Shown here: piece by piece, positions 52,062 through 60,565 of the stretch | Layout of the letters: each line of letters begins with the position of its first letter | How positions within the stretch are numbered: the stretch's first letter is position 1 | From: Candidatus Zixiibacteriota bacterium | GTDB taxonomy: Bacteria; Zixibacteria; MSB-5A5; GN15; FEB-12 | Assembly: GCA_040756055.1 (NCBI GenBank) | Contig: JBFLZR010000002.1 | Span: 584,411-648,410, forward strand | Reading direction: 5' to 3' | Length of the DNA: 64,000 nucleotides | Notes under the pieces: generated by a model | What the model was told of the DNA's origin: nothing | What the model saw: only the letters and a program-made list of their open reading frames with translations | The model's database searches: none | Position numbers and translations under genes: made by a program

Positions 52062-54515
52062 CTATTTCGTCACTTTCTCCTGCGACTCCTGTTTGCTGTC
52101 GTTGAAGGTGAAGGTGAGGTGTTCTTCGGCGGCGCCGATAATCAGGTCGCAATCGCCGGCATACTGCCCGCGAAGAATCTCTTCAGCCAGCGGATCTTCG
52201 AGATATTTCTGCAGAGCTCTCTTCAGCGGACGAGCGCCATAAGCCGGCTCGAAGCCTTTGTTGACCAGGAAATTCTTGGCTTCATCGGTCAGCTTGAAAC
52301 TGATGCCCTTCTCGGCCAGACGTTTGGCGATATCGGTGACGAGAATCTCGATAATCTCCTTGATGTGGCCGCGATCAAGAGCGTGGAATATTACGGTTTC
52401 GTCGATGCGGTTGAGAAGTTCCGGGTTGAAGAGCTTTTTGAGCTCATCTATAATCCGTTTCTTCATCGTGCCGTGGGAGCTATCCACCGACTGCGAATCG
52501 AACCCAACCGTTTTGGAATCGCTGATCTGACGCGTTCCGATGTTGGAGGTCATAATCAGGACGGTGTTTCTGAAGTCAACCTTGCGTCCGAACGAATCCG
52601 TCAGCGAGCCATCATCCATCAACTGCAGCAGGATGTTGAAAACATCGGGGTGGGCTTTCTCGATTTCATCGAGCAGCACCACCGAGTACGGTTTGCGACG
52701 GACTTTCTCGGTCAGCTGGCCGCCTTCCTCGTAACCGACATATCCGGGAGGAGCGCCGATCAGGCGGGAGACCGCGAATTTCTCCATGTATTCGGACATA
52801 TCGATCCTGATGAGCGAGTCGACATCCTCGAACAGGAAATTCGCCAGGGTGCGGGCCAGTTCGGTTTTCCCCACGCCGGTCGGGCCGAGGAAGATAAATG
52901 TTCCAATGGGACGACGAGGGTCGGACAATCCGGCGCGGGCGCGGCGAATCGACTGCGAGATAACGCGAATCGCGTCTTCCTGACCCACGATGGACTTTCT
53001 CAACTCGTCTTCCATCCTCACCAGACGTCGGGATTCGCTTTCCTCGAGACGGAACAGCGGAATACCGGTCATCTTGGCCAGCACTGTCGCGACATCATCG
53101 GCCGTAAGCACGACCTTTTCGTTATTGCGCGTTTCTTCCCAGCTTTTCTGAAGCTCGGCGAGTTTTTCCTTTTTCATTTTTATTTCATCACGAAGCTGCG
53201 CGGCGGTCTCGAACGCCTGATTCTTGACAGCCTTCTCTTTCTTTTCCTGAAGCTCGGTGATGGCGGTTTCGATTTCGGCGAACTCCCCCGGGCGCGTGTA
53301 AGTGGCCAGGTGAGCGCGCGACCCCGCTTCGTCGACGAGGTCAATCGCCTTATCGGGCTGGAATTTGCCCGACACGTAGCGGTTGGACAGCTTCACGGCC
53401 GCCTCAATAGCCTCATCGGATATAATCAGCTTGTGGTGTTCTTCGTATTTGGTCCGAAGACCTTTGAGAATCTTGATAGTGTCTTCTTCCGACGGTGGTT
53501 CCACCATAACGGTCTGGAAGCGACGGTCCAGGGCGCCGTCTTTCTCGATATACTTGCGGTACTCGTTCATGGTGGTGGCGCCGATACAGCGCAGTTCACC
53601 GCGCGAGAGCGACGGTTTGAAAATGTTGGAAGCGTCGAGGGAACCCTCGGCGCCGCCGGCGCCCACGATAGTGTGAATCTCATCGATAAAGATGATAACA
53701 TCGCTGGCGTTGATGATTTCGTTCATGACCGCTTTGAGGCGTTCTTCGAACTGGCCGCGATACTTTGTTCCGGCCACCAGAGAGGCCATGTCGAGCGTGA
53801 CGACTCTCTTGTTCTCGAGAGTCTGCGGTACTTTGTTATCGACAATGCGCTGGGCCAGACCTTCAGCGATAGCCGTCTTACCCACCCCCGGCTCGCCGAT
53901 AAGAACCGGATTGTTCTTTTTGCGGCGGGAGAGAATCTGCGCCACGCGTTCGATCTCGTCTTCGCGGCCGATAATCGGGTCGAGTTTTCCGCGGCGGGCC
54001 AGTTCGGTCAGGTCGCGGCCGAAATGATCCAGGGCGGGCGTTTTGGATTTTTTGCGTTTCTTTTTGAACGATGACGGCTTGCCGCTCTGTATGTTCTTAA
54101 GTTCTTCGTAAGCTTCCTTGTAATCGATCTCATATGTGGACAGCACCTGAGCGGCGACTCCTTCTTCGTCCTTGAGAAGCGCCAGAAGAATGTGCTCGGT
54201 GTCGATATCCTTGGACTTCAGCGCCCGTGCTTCTTGACCCGAGACTTCGAGAGTCTTTTTGGCCCTGGCCGTAAGCGGCAGTTGGCCCATGGTCATGGTC
54301 CCGCCCGACGGCTGCACGACTTCTTCGATAGAGGTCTTCAGATCAGCGGTATCGAGACCGAGATTGGAAATGATCTCGTTAGCGCGACCCTCGCCAAGCC
54401 GGATGAGACCCAGCAAGAGATGCTCCGTCCCGATATAATCGTGCCTCAAGCGAGCAGCTTCATCGCGAGCGAACTCAATCGCTTTTCGGGCAGCTTCGGT
54501 AAACATCTCGTTCAT
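52062..54515 (-). CDS. clpC: ATP-dependent Clp protease regulatory subunit ClpC
   Basis: An 817-residue AAA+ unfoldase. Two N-terminal Clp_N repeats (about 1-145), AAA1 with Walker [10 protein letters not shown] (about 205) and [15 protein letters not shown], a UVR-containing middle domain ([19 protein letters not shown]), AAA2 with GPTGVGKTE and [15 protein letters not shown], and a C-terminal D2-small domain ending in [11 protein letters not shown]. The UVR motif and length mark ClpC (partner of McsA/B) rather than ClpA or ClpB. Delivers proteins, including arginine-phosphorylated ones, to ClpP encoded at 61.9 kb. Confidence 0.96.
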   Translation of the reverse strand: MNEMFTEAARKAIEFARDEAARLRHDYIGTEHLLLGLIRLGEGRANEIISNLGLDTADLKTSIEEVVQPSGGTMTMGQLPLTARAKKTLEVSGQEARALKSKDIDTEHILLALLKDEEGVAAQVLSTYEIDYKEAYEELKNIQSGKPSSFKKKRKKSKTPALDHFGRDLTELARRGKLDPIIGREDEIERVAQILSRRKKNNPVLIGEPGVGKTAIAEGLAQRIVDNKVPQTLENKRVVTLDMASLVAGTKYRGQFEERLKAVMNEIINASDVIIFIDEIHTIVGAGGAEGSLDASNIFKPSLSRGELRCIGATTMNEYRKYIEKDGALDRRFQTVMVEPPSEEDTIKILKGLRTKYEEHHKLIISDEAIEAAVKLSNRYVSGKFQPDKAIDLVDEAGSRAHLATYTRPGEFAEIETAITELQEKKEKAVKNQAFETAAQLRDEIKMKKEKLAELQKSWEETRNNEKVVLTADDVATVLAKMTGIPLFRLEESESRRLVRMEDELRKSIVGQEDAIRVISQSIRRARAGLSDPRRPIGTFIFLGPTGVGKTELARTLANFLFEDVDSLIRIDMSEYMEKFAVSRLIGAPPGYVGYEEGGQLTEKVRRKPYSVVLLDEIEKAHPDVFNILLQLMDDGSLTDSFGRKVDFRNTVLIMTSNIGTRQISDSKTVGFDSQSVDSSHGTMKKRIIDELKKLFNPELLNRIDETVIFHALDRGHIKEIIEILVTDIAKRLAEKGISFKLTDEAKNFLVNKGFEPAYGARPLKRALQKYLEDPLAEEILRGQYAGDCDLIIGAAEEHLTFTFNDSKQESQEKVTK

Positions 54516-54590
54516 GGTCTATATTCCCTTATGTTATTGTATTCCCTTGTTCTCTTGCTTAACAAAATAATCCCGAAATTGTTGCATCGG

Positions 54591-55655
54591 CTATTTGTTT
54601 TGTTCCCTGAGTTTTTCCCTAACCATCTGAGCCCGAACGAAATCACGCTTGTTGGCATCCATCTCATAACCATAGAACTTCTGAAGGTGCGCCGGCTGAG
54701 ACAGAAGCAGGATATCGTTAATCAGGGCGATATTCAGAAAATCGATAATCTTCATGGCATGGCCGAGCCGGACGGCTGACAGAAGGTTCATGACCTCATC
54801 GGAGGTCAACACGCGGGCGTGTTTTAAGATACCATAGGCGCGCCAGATCTTATCTTCGATCATATCCTCGGCTTCATCGCGCAGCCGCTGACGCGCGGCA
54901 GCTTCTTTTTCGATAATTTCCTTAGCGACCCGTTCTATTTGATTGAGTATTTCTTCCTCGCTGATACCGAGCGTGTTCTGGTTGGAAAGCTGAAACAGAT
55001 TCCCCAGAACATCGGAACCTTCGCCATAAAACCCTCTGACAACCAGACCGCTTCGGGTGATGTGCGAAATGACTTTGTCTATTTCGCGAGTCAGAACGAG
55101 ACCGGGAAGGTGTATCAGTACCGAGGCGCGCATCCCCGTTCCGGCGTTGGTCGGGCAGGCGGTCAGATAACCGAAATCGCGATCGTAGTCGAATTCCAGA
55201 TAGCGCCCGACTTCTTCCTCGTATTTAATAGCCATTTCGTAGGAACCTTTGGGGTCCATACCGGAGGACAACGCCTGGATACGCAGGTGGTCCTCTTCGT
55301 TGACCATAATCGAGACGCGGGCGTCGGGATCGATAAACAGCGCCTTGAACGCCTCGCCGTTGAGAAACGCGGGCGAAATCAGGTGACGTTCGATCAGGAA
55401 GTTCTGGTCGAGTTCGTTGATATCCGACGCTTTGTAGTATGATCCCTCGCCGAGCATTTTCGAACGTGCCAGACAGGAGTCGAAATAATTGATTATTCTC
55501 TTGCGGGTTTCTTCGTCGGCCGATTCGGGATAACCGCATCCGGCGATATTTCGCGCCAGCCTCACCCTGGTTGAGAGAACGACCAGCGACTCATTGCCTT
55601 CGCCGGAAAGCCAGGCCGCCGGATTTTTCGCCATATCTTCAAACATCGTGCTCAA
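54591..55655 (-). CDS. mcsB: Protein arginine kinase McsB
   Basis: A 354-residue ATP:guanido phosphotransferase. Motifs: VVLSTRVRLARNI (ATP/arginine binding), the catalytic segment LTACPTNAGTGMRASVLIHLP with the conserved Cys, SGLVVRGFYGEGSDVLGNLFQLSNQ and RTLGISEEE-like ending. Phosphorylates arginine residues of misfolded proteins, tagging them for ClpC/ClpP. TTG 55655 is preceded by AGAGGG at 6 nt; ATG 55646 is possible. Between mcsA and clpC, same strand. Confidence 0.94.
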   Translation of the reverse strand: MSTMFEDMAKNPAAWLSGEGNESLVVLSTRVRLARNIAGCGYPESADEETRKRIINYFDSCLARSKMLGEGSYYKASDINELDQNFLIERHLISPAFLNGEAFKALFIDPDARVSIMVNEEDHLRIQALSSGMDPKGSYEMAIKYEEEVGRYLEFDYDRDFGYLTACPTNAGTGMRASVLIHLPGLVLTREIDKVISHITRSGLVVRGFYGEGSDVLGNLFQLSNQNTLGISEEEILNQIERVAKEIIEKEAAARQRLRDEAEDMIEDKIWRAYGILKHARVLTSDEVMNLLSAVRLGHAMKIIDFLNIALINDILLLSQPAHLQKFYGYEMDANKRDFVRAQMVREKLREQNK

Positions 55656-55666
55656 GCTCTGCCCTC

Positions 55667-56197
55667 TTATTTATTCCCGGATAGTGATTCCCTGTACGTT
55701 TTCAGTTTGTCACGAAGCTCGGCGGCCCGCTCGAAATCTTCCGCTTCGATAGCCTTCTTCAATTCCTCTTCCAGCCGTTCTTCTTCGCGCACCGAGATAG
55801 TGCCGGCGGTCTCGCCTTTTTCCACCTTAATCTCCGGACCCCGCCCGCGATGCAGCGAGGCGCCGTGAATCTTGCGCATTATCGGTTCCAGACGAGCGCG
55901 GAAAGCGCCGTAGCAGTCACCGCAGCCGAATCTCCCCTGCGTGGTAAAAGCATCGAATGTCAGTCCGCAGGTCGGACAGGTGATTGTCTCGCGGCCTTCC
56001 GCCTTCAAAGTCGCCGGAACGTTGGCGGCCATTCCCGAGAGTACCTCCGCCAGCGGGAAAGGTACGTTCTCCAGCGGCGAATGAAACCCCCGCGCCGCCG
56101 CGCACTCCTTACACAGCGATAACGTCATCTTCTCGTTATTGACTATCTGCGTAAGATGCACATGCGCTTCACGTTTTTTACAGTCCTGACAAAGCAT
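55667..56197 (-). CDS. mcsA: McsB activator McsA
   Basis: A 176-residue adaptor. Zinc-binding Cys pairs MLCQDCKKRE, LCKECAAARG, ITCPTCGLT and GCGDCYGAF, then a C-terminal UVR domain (EERLEEELKKAIEAEDFERAAELRDKLK, about 135-165). McsA activates McsB and links it to ClpC. Upstream lies lolD, not ctsR; in Firmicutes ctsR is the first gene of this operon. Confidence 0.93.
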   Translation of the reverse strand: MLCQDCKKREAHVHLTQIVNNEKMTLSLCKECAAARGFHSPLENVPFPLAEVLSGMAANVPATLKAEGRETITCPTCGLTFDAFTTQGRFGCGDCYGAFRARLEPIMRKIHGASLHRGRGPEIKVEKGETAGTISVREEERLEEELKKAIEAEDFERAAELRDKLKTYRESLSGNK

Positions 56198-56211
56198 ATA
56201 TCTTCACCTTC

Positions 56212-56904
56212 TCAAGCTATCTCCCGAATAGCTCCATCGACAATTGTAAGATTACGGTCGCACCGCCGGGCCAATTCCTGATTGTGCGTCGCGATCAGGA
56301 AGGTGATACTCTGTTCGGAGTTCAGCTCGAATAGCAGCTCGTGAAGACGTCGGCCGGTCGCCGTATCGAGATTTCCCGATGGTTCATCGGCAAGCACGAT
56401 ATCGGGTTCGTTGGCCAGCGCTCGCGCGACGGCTACCCGCTGCTGTTCACCTCCCGATAACTGATGCGGACGGTGCTCCGCTCTATCTTTTAAACCTACC
56501 TGCTCCAGCAGCAGTTCCCCCTTGCCAAGCGCGTCGCTTTTCTTCTCTCCAGCGACCAGCAATGGGATCATCACATTCTCCAGAGCAGTGAAATCTTCAA
56601 GCAAGTAATGGAATTGAAACACGAAGCCAATCTTCTTGTTTCTGAACATCGCCAGCGACTTCTCCGACTGCCCGGTCAACGCCACTCCACCTACCAGTAC
56701 TTCTCCCTTAGTAGGACGGTCCAGACCTCCGAGAATGTGCAGCAGGGTGGATTTGCCCACTCCCGACGCGCCGGTGACGGCCACAGTCTGGCGCCGGCTG
56801 ATATCCAGATCGACACCCGTCAGCACCTTCAAAACGGTGTTGGCCGTGCGGAACTCGCGATGTATGTCTTTGGCCGACAAAATGCTTTCTTTTGCGTCAA
56901 TCAA
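56212..56904 (-). CDS. lolD: Lipoprotein-releasing ABC transporter ATPase LolD
   Basis: A 230-residue ABC ATPase. Walker [11 protein letters not shown]-loop around [16 protein letters not shown], signature [15 protein letters not shown], Walker [14 protein letters not shown], switch His ATHNQ. The FQFHxLLxxF wording and adjacent lolC place it in the LolD/MacB-type group. The start is TTG 56904 with GGAG upstream. It energises extraction of lipoproteins from the inner membrane. Confidence 0.92.
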   Translation of the reverse strand: MIDAKESILSAKDIHREFRTANTVLKVLTGVDLDISRRQTVAVTGASGVGKSTLLHILGGLDRPTKGEVLVGGVALTGQSEKSLAMFRNKKIGFVFQFHYLLEDFTALENVMIPLLVAGEKKSDALGKGELLLEQVGLKDRAEHRPHQLSGGEQQRVAVARALANEPDIVLADEPSGNLDTATGRRLHELLFELNSEQSITFLIATHNQELARRCDRNLTIVDGAIREIA

Positions 56905-57008
56905 GATTACGAAACTCCGATTTCATTTCAATCCCATTTGGCCTGCTATAGTACTATTTTCGCCAAATACGGGCAAAGTTTTAGCTAACAACGCCTTTTT
57001 CAAAAACC

Positions 57009-58235
57009 TCATTTACGCAGGACATCTATCACCGATACCCGCGCCGCCTGATAGGCCGGATAAAGCGCGGCAAAAAAGCAGATGATAAATGTCGCGATTC
57101 CTGTGCCCATGAAATCTAACCAGTGAACCTCTATAGGTAAATAACTAATAAAATAAATATCGGGCGGCAGCGAGATCAACTCGAACCGGTTCTGGATATA
57201 AGCCGCCAGCAAAGCGATAATCCAGCCGCCGACCACACCAACGGTGCCAATTGTTAAGCCATTTAGCACGAATATCTTACGCACAGAGCCGGGGGTTGAG
57301 CCGATGGTCTTCAGAATGCCTATTTCAGAGCGTTTTTGCATAGTCAGCATGACCAGTGTAGAAATTATCGAGAAGGCCGCTACCAGAACGATAAGAATGA
57401 ATCCGAGAAATAATATCAGTTTTTCGAACGCGATCCATCCGAACAGATTCTGGTGGAGCACATTCCACGGGACAACATCGTAACGATACCCCAGCGTTGA
57501 ATCAATCAGCGGCGTCATTTGCTCCGCCAGGAAGATATCATCGAGCTTCAGATGCACCGCGGTGACAGCATTGTCCACCTTGAAGAGTTTCTGAGCCGAT
57601 TCAAGGGATATATAAGCCAGTTGAACATCGAATTCATAAAGCCCGGTCTCGAAAATTCCGGATATGTAGAATTTGGCCACCCGTGGACGCGTGTTGCGGT
57701 GAAGATCTTCTCCCTTTAATGAGTACAGCACTACCGGCTCACCCAGAAAGACTCCGAGGCGTTCGGCAAGGGTTGCCCCTATGACCATCCCCGGAATAGT
57801 GTCGTCATCGACAATCACCTTCTTGAAATCGTACTCTCCGGCGGTGATATCCGCGGCGATGTTCGACGTTTTAGCCTCGAGGTCAGGGTCGATGCCTCGA
57901 ATGATGATGCCGTCCTCCCCGGAGGCCGATGCGATCGCCGCCTTGTAGTAGATAAAGGGCGATGCCGCCGCGACACCATCGATGGATTCCAGCGTATCGA
58001 CCAGTTCGTAGTAGTTTTCGATGCGCCCCCCTCTCAGGGGAAAAATGGAGATATGCGAGGTGGTGCCGAGCAGGCGGGAGCGGATTTCGGACTCGAACCC
58101 GTTGTGCATCGACATCACGAAGCATACGACCGCCACGCCCAGAGTGACGCCCAGGATGGTTATCCAGGTGGAGACGGAGACGAAAAACCGTCCGGACCGT
58201 AGATATCTTCGGGCTATAAACGTTTCATATCGCAC
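57009..58235 (-). CDS. lolC: Lipoprotein-releasing system permease LolC/LolE
   Basis: A 408-residue inner-membrane permease of the FtsX/MacB-core family. N-terminal RYETFIARRYLRSGRFFVSVSTWITILGVTLGVAVV matches the LolC/E start; one transmembrane helix, a large periplasmic domain (about 50-270), then three helices at the C-terminus (KLILFLGFILIVLVAAFSII, IGTVGVVGGWIIALL, FIICFFAALYPAYQAARV). Homologues begin about five residues before FIARRYL, so GTG 58235 is the best start. It lies 6 nt after a TATAAT box and lacks a Shine-Dalgarno sequence. A single LolC/E-type subunit suggests a LolCD or homodimeric system. Confidence 0.88.
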   Translation of the reverse strand: MRYETFIARRYLRSGRFFVSVSTWITILGVTLGVAVVCFVMSMHNGFESEIRSRLLGTTSHISIFPLRGGRIENYYELVDTLESIDGVAAASPFIYYKAAIASASGEDGIIIRGIDPDLEAKTSNIAADITAGEYDFKKVIVDDDTIPGMVIGATLAERLGVFLGEPVVLYSLKGEDLHRNTRPRVAKFYISGIFETGLYEFDVQLAYISLESAQKLFKVDNAVTAVHLKLDDIFLAEQMTPLIDSTLGYRYDVVPWNVLHQNLFGWIAFEKLILFLGFILIVLVAAFSIISTLVMLTMQKRSEIGILKTIGSTPGSVRKIFVLNGLTIGTVGVVGGWIIALLAAYIQNRFELISLPPDIYFISYLPIEVHWLDFMGTGIATFIICFFAALYPAYQAARVSVIDVLRK

Positions 58236-58241
58236 CGAGTC

Positions 58242-58271
58242 ATTATACACCTGAGTTCAAGTCAAAATCAA
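58242..58271 (-). promoter_or_regulatory. Promoter of lolC (leaderless geometry)
   Basis: On the minus strand TTGATT (58271-58266), 18-bp spacer, TATAAT (58247-58242), then 6 nt to GTG 58235. Confidence 0.55.
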
Positions 58272-58322
58272 CCATAATTGGGGCAGAGCCGGATTATCGC
58301 ATTTGACGTTGCGACACAGACA

Positions 58323-58351
58323 TTGCCACTTTTGCGGCGGCGGTGTATATT
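58323..58351 (+). promoter_or_regulatory. Promoter of the DUF1858 gene (leaderless geometry)
   Basis: TTGCCA (58323-58328), 17-bp spacer, TATATT (58346-58351), then 5 nt to ATG 58357. Confidence 0.55.
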
Positions 58352-58356
58352 CAGGC

Positions 58357-58557
58357 ATGCCGATCACGAAAGACATAGCGATTGAAGATCTTGTCGAGGA
58401 ATTTCCGCAGGCGATAAAATATCTGATGAAACAGGGTATTGTGTGTATTATCTGCGGGGAGCCTATCTGGGGCACGCTCGAAGAGGCCGCCAAGAAAAAA
58501 GGCTTCACGGATGAAGACATCGCCAAATTCGTGGAGGATTTGAATAAGCTGGCGTGA
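58357..58557 (+). CDS. DUF1858 domain protein
   Basis: A 66-residue protein that is essentially one DUF1858 domain. Visible: IEDLVEEFPQAIKYLMKQGI, CIICGEPIWGTLEEAAKKKG and a C-terminal helix. It has two cysteines (IVCIICGE), as in many DUF1858 proteins near hybrid-cluster or redox proteins, but no such partner is adjacent here. ATG 58357 lies 5 nt after TATATT; a longer frame from 58303 adds a Cys/His-rich extension without family match. Confidence 0.8.
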   Translation: MPITKDIAIEDLVEEFPQAIKYLMKQGIVCIICGEPIWGTLEEAAKKKGFTDEDIAKFVEDLNKLA

Positions 58558-58587
58558 TAATTTTGTAAGCCAACCCCCTCCGTCTTT

Positions 58588-58621
58588 GGGTGGCATGCTC
58601 AAGCTTGCCTTGGGCATGGCC
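58588..58621 (+). repeat. Family A repeat, divergent copy, left of the orphan gene
   Basis: GGGTGGCATGCTCAAGC...CCTTGGGCATGGC, related to the consensus with compensating changes in the arms (GCATGC / GGCATG). With the reverse copy at 59349-59374 it brackets the gene at 58635-59243. Confidence 0.65.
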
Positions 58622-58634
58622 CAGAGCCTAGCTC

Positions 58635-59243
58635 CTATTCAAGATCATCCAACCTTCTTTTGAGGCCCTCAGGCATTTCTTCGTCGAAGCTCTTAACCAC
58701 GGCGGCTTTTTTCCATTTCGAAAGTGACCTGCTCATCATATCGTTAAGCAAACTTTGCATGTAGCTCAAGAAATTGTCCGGCGCATTTCCAAACCTATTA
58801 TAGACGTAAGAATCTAGGTGGGTAAGGAACTGGCCACACGCTCCTGGATACCACTCGTAGAGAGCTTTGCCCTTCAAATCAGTATTCTGGTTGGCTAGTT
58901 CCTCAACCCAATCCGAGAAGTAGGGCTCGAACTCCTTAGTAACTTGATTAACTGAATCTGCGAAATCATACGCTTCATCGGACTTGGAAAAAATCTTCAA
59001 CAGCCAATCCGATAGTGCATTGCGCGCCGTTACGATCATTGCCCCCGTCGTATGGGTGCTAACTCCAGGTTTGCCTATTACGAATGAACAAATTGCATAC
59101 GATTCCCTCAAGATGTACACTGTGTCAGGAAGCTTGACCTCGCAATCGCTTTGGATCAAGAAGTTGACAATTTGCCCGCATAATTTCCCTGCCTCCGAGG
59201 CCAGTCTTCGCCCGCGCAATATCCCTCTCAGATAGCCAAACAT
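58635..59243 (-). CDS. Orphan protein of unknown function, flanked by inverted repeats
   Basis: A 202-residue soluble protein I do not recognise. It is largely helical and rich in aromatic residues, with basic N-terminus (YLRGILRGRRLASEAG) and acidic C-terminus (EEMPEGLKRRLDDLE). The region around TVYILRESYAICSFVIGK resembles no motif I know. The gene is visibly less GC-rich than its neighbours and is bounded by divergent family-A repeats in inverted orientation. AAAGGGA precedes the ATG. Confidence 0.6.
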   Translation of the reverse strand: MFGYLRGILRGRRLASEAGKLCGQIVNFLIQSDCEVKLPDTVYILRESYAICSFVIGKPGVSTHTTGAMIVTARNALSDWLLKIFSKSDEAYDFADSVNQVTKEFEPYFSDWVEELANQNTDLKGKALYEWYPGACGQFLTHLDSYVYNRFGNAPDNFLSYMQSLLNDMMSRSLSKWKKAAVVKSFDEEMPEGLKRRLDDLE

Positions 59244-59348
59244 CGCTTAGGTCCCTTTCTTGGATTTGTATTCTAAAAGGACACGTTCAATGTTGTCTTG
59301 CGATTAGAGATATGTCAAGAAAATGATTTCACCGCCTACATGTCAATT

Positions 59349-59374
59349 CCAAACAAAGTTTGAACCTGCCACCC
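59349..59374 (-). repeat. Family A repeat, reverse copy, right of the orphan gene
   Basis: CCAAACAAAGTTTGAACCTG then CCACCC, the reverse complement of part of the family-A consensus. Confidence 0.65.
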
Positions 59375-59391
59375 GACCGCAAGTATTTTGA

Positions 59392-59416
59392 AGGTGGTCA
59401 CAAATTGTGACCACCT
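59392..59416. repeat. 25-bp perfect palindrome upstream of the permease gene
   Basis: AGGTGGTCACAA, one centre base, TTGTGACCACCT: 12-bp arms with no mismatch. It lies 100 bp before the permease start and could be an operator or a REP-like element. Confidence 0.7.
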
Positions 59417-59516
59417 GCTGTTTATCGCGACCCGTAAAAAGTTATGTCACCAAAATACCCTCCCACAACATTTCCTTCCCCTCGACCTTCATTTTGCGTA
59501 CCTTCAACCCAACATT

Positions 59517-60284
59517 ATGGAACTGTACCTCTACCCGCTGGTCATCGCCGCCGGTTTTCTCGCCGGCTTTATCAACACCTTCGCCGGAAGCGGCTCGCTT
59601 ATCACCCTTCCCATGCTCATCTTTCTGGGTCTTCCCGCCAACATCGCCAACGGCACCAACCGAATCGCCATCATAATGCAGAACGCGGTCGCTGTCGGAA
59701 GTTTCGGTCAGCAGAAAGTGCTCGATGTCCGTCGCGGCGTGATACTTGCTATCCCGGCAGTAATCGGCGCTCTGGTGGGTGCGCAGATTGCGGTGAGCCT
59801 CGATGAGATGATGATGCGCCGGGTGATCGGCGTACTTATGCTTGTCATGCTGGTGATAGTGCTGGCAAGGCCGCGACGATGGCTCGAAGGCCGGCCGGAG
59901 AGACTGCAAAACCGTCCCGGCTGGATTCAGATGCTGATCTTTTTCGCGATCGGGATTCACGGCGGATTTATTCAGGCCGGGGTTGGTATTTTTCTTCTGG
60001 CGGGTCTGGTGCTCAGCGCCGGTTATGAACTGGTGCGAGCCAATGCTGTCAAGCTGCTGATCGTGCTTTGCTTCACTCCGATAGCTCTCGCGGTGTTCAT
60101 CTACAACGGCCATGTTCAATGGTACGCCGGGTTGATTCTCGGAATCGGCAACATGCTGGGGGCGTGGGTTGCCTCGCGGATGGCTGTGAGGCGCGGGGCT
60201 GTTTTCGCCCGATGGATGCTGATCGCGGTGCTGGTGATCGCCTCGGCGTTCCTATTGGGCCTGCGCGACATGATCGGGCTGTGA
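59517..60284 (+). CDS. TauE/SafE family membrane transporter
   Basis: A 255-residue integral membrane protein with about eight transmembrane helices and the TauE/SafE pattern: YLYPLVIAAGFLAGFINTFAGSGSLITLP, LGLPANIANGTNRIAII, and the second-half repeat IGIHGGFIQAGVGIFLL. These permeases are linked to export of sulfite, sulfoacetate or related organosulfur anions; the substrate here is unknown. ATG 59517 is chosen because the first helix then begins within a few residues; a longer frame from 59388 runs through the palindrome. Confidence 0.85.
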   Translation: MELYLYPLVIAAGFLAGFINTFAGSGSLITLPMLIFLGLPANIANGTNRIAIIMQNAVAVGSFGQQKVLDVRRGVILAIPAVIGALVGAQIAVSLDEMMMRRVIGVLMLVMLVIVLARPRRWLEGRPERLQNRPGWIQMLIFFAIGIHGGFIQAGVGIFLLAGLVLSAGYELVRANAVKLLIVLCFTPIALAVFIYNGHVQWYAGLILGIGNMLGAWVASRMAVRRGAVFARWMLIAVLVIASAFLLGLRDMIGL

Positions 60285-60393
60285 TATTGACGGACAGCCT
60301 TCGTCGCTGCTCTCCTGAAACCCCGCTTTCTCCCCCCCACAAATCCCTTACTTGACTTAGATTTTGCACCGGACTATATTGTCTGGCTAAGTT

Positions 60394-60475
60394 GCGAAAG
60401 TGGCGGAACTGGCAGACGCGCTGGACTTAGGATCCAGTGCCGAAAGGCATGGGGGTTCAAATCCCCCCTTTCGCA
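60394..60475 (+). tRNA. tRNA-Leu (anticodon TAG)
   Basis: Acceptor stem GCGAAAG (60394-60400) pairs with CTTTCGC (60468-60474). The D-arm region contains GGCAGACGC; the anticodon stem CTGGA / TCCAG encloses loop CTTAGGA, anticodon TAG. The long variable arm (about TGCCGAAAGGCA) is typical of class-II leucine tRNAs. T-arm GGGGG-TTCAAAT-CCCCC. The 3' CCA is not encoded (ACA follows). Lies 90 bp upstream of tig. Confidence 0.96.
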
Positions 60476-60565
60476 CATGCTGTGCATGTTTTGTTTGTGA
60501 CCCGCTTTGGCTGAAAAAAACGGCCCAAAAGCAGGCGAAATACCCGTTAACCGGAGCAAAAGAGA

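Noticed and set aside
52119-54074. Long plus-strand open frame (651 codons) across the clpC region
   Set aside because: It is the antisense frame of clpC, whose protein has complete family motifs; the translation has no recognisable domain. Likewise rejected: antisense frames at 4691-5854 (rng) and 60374-61636 (tig).
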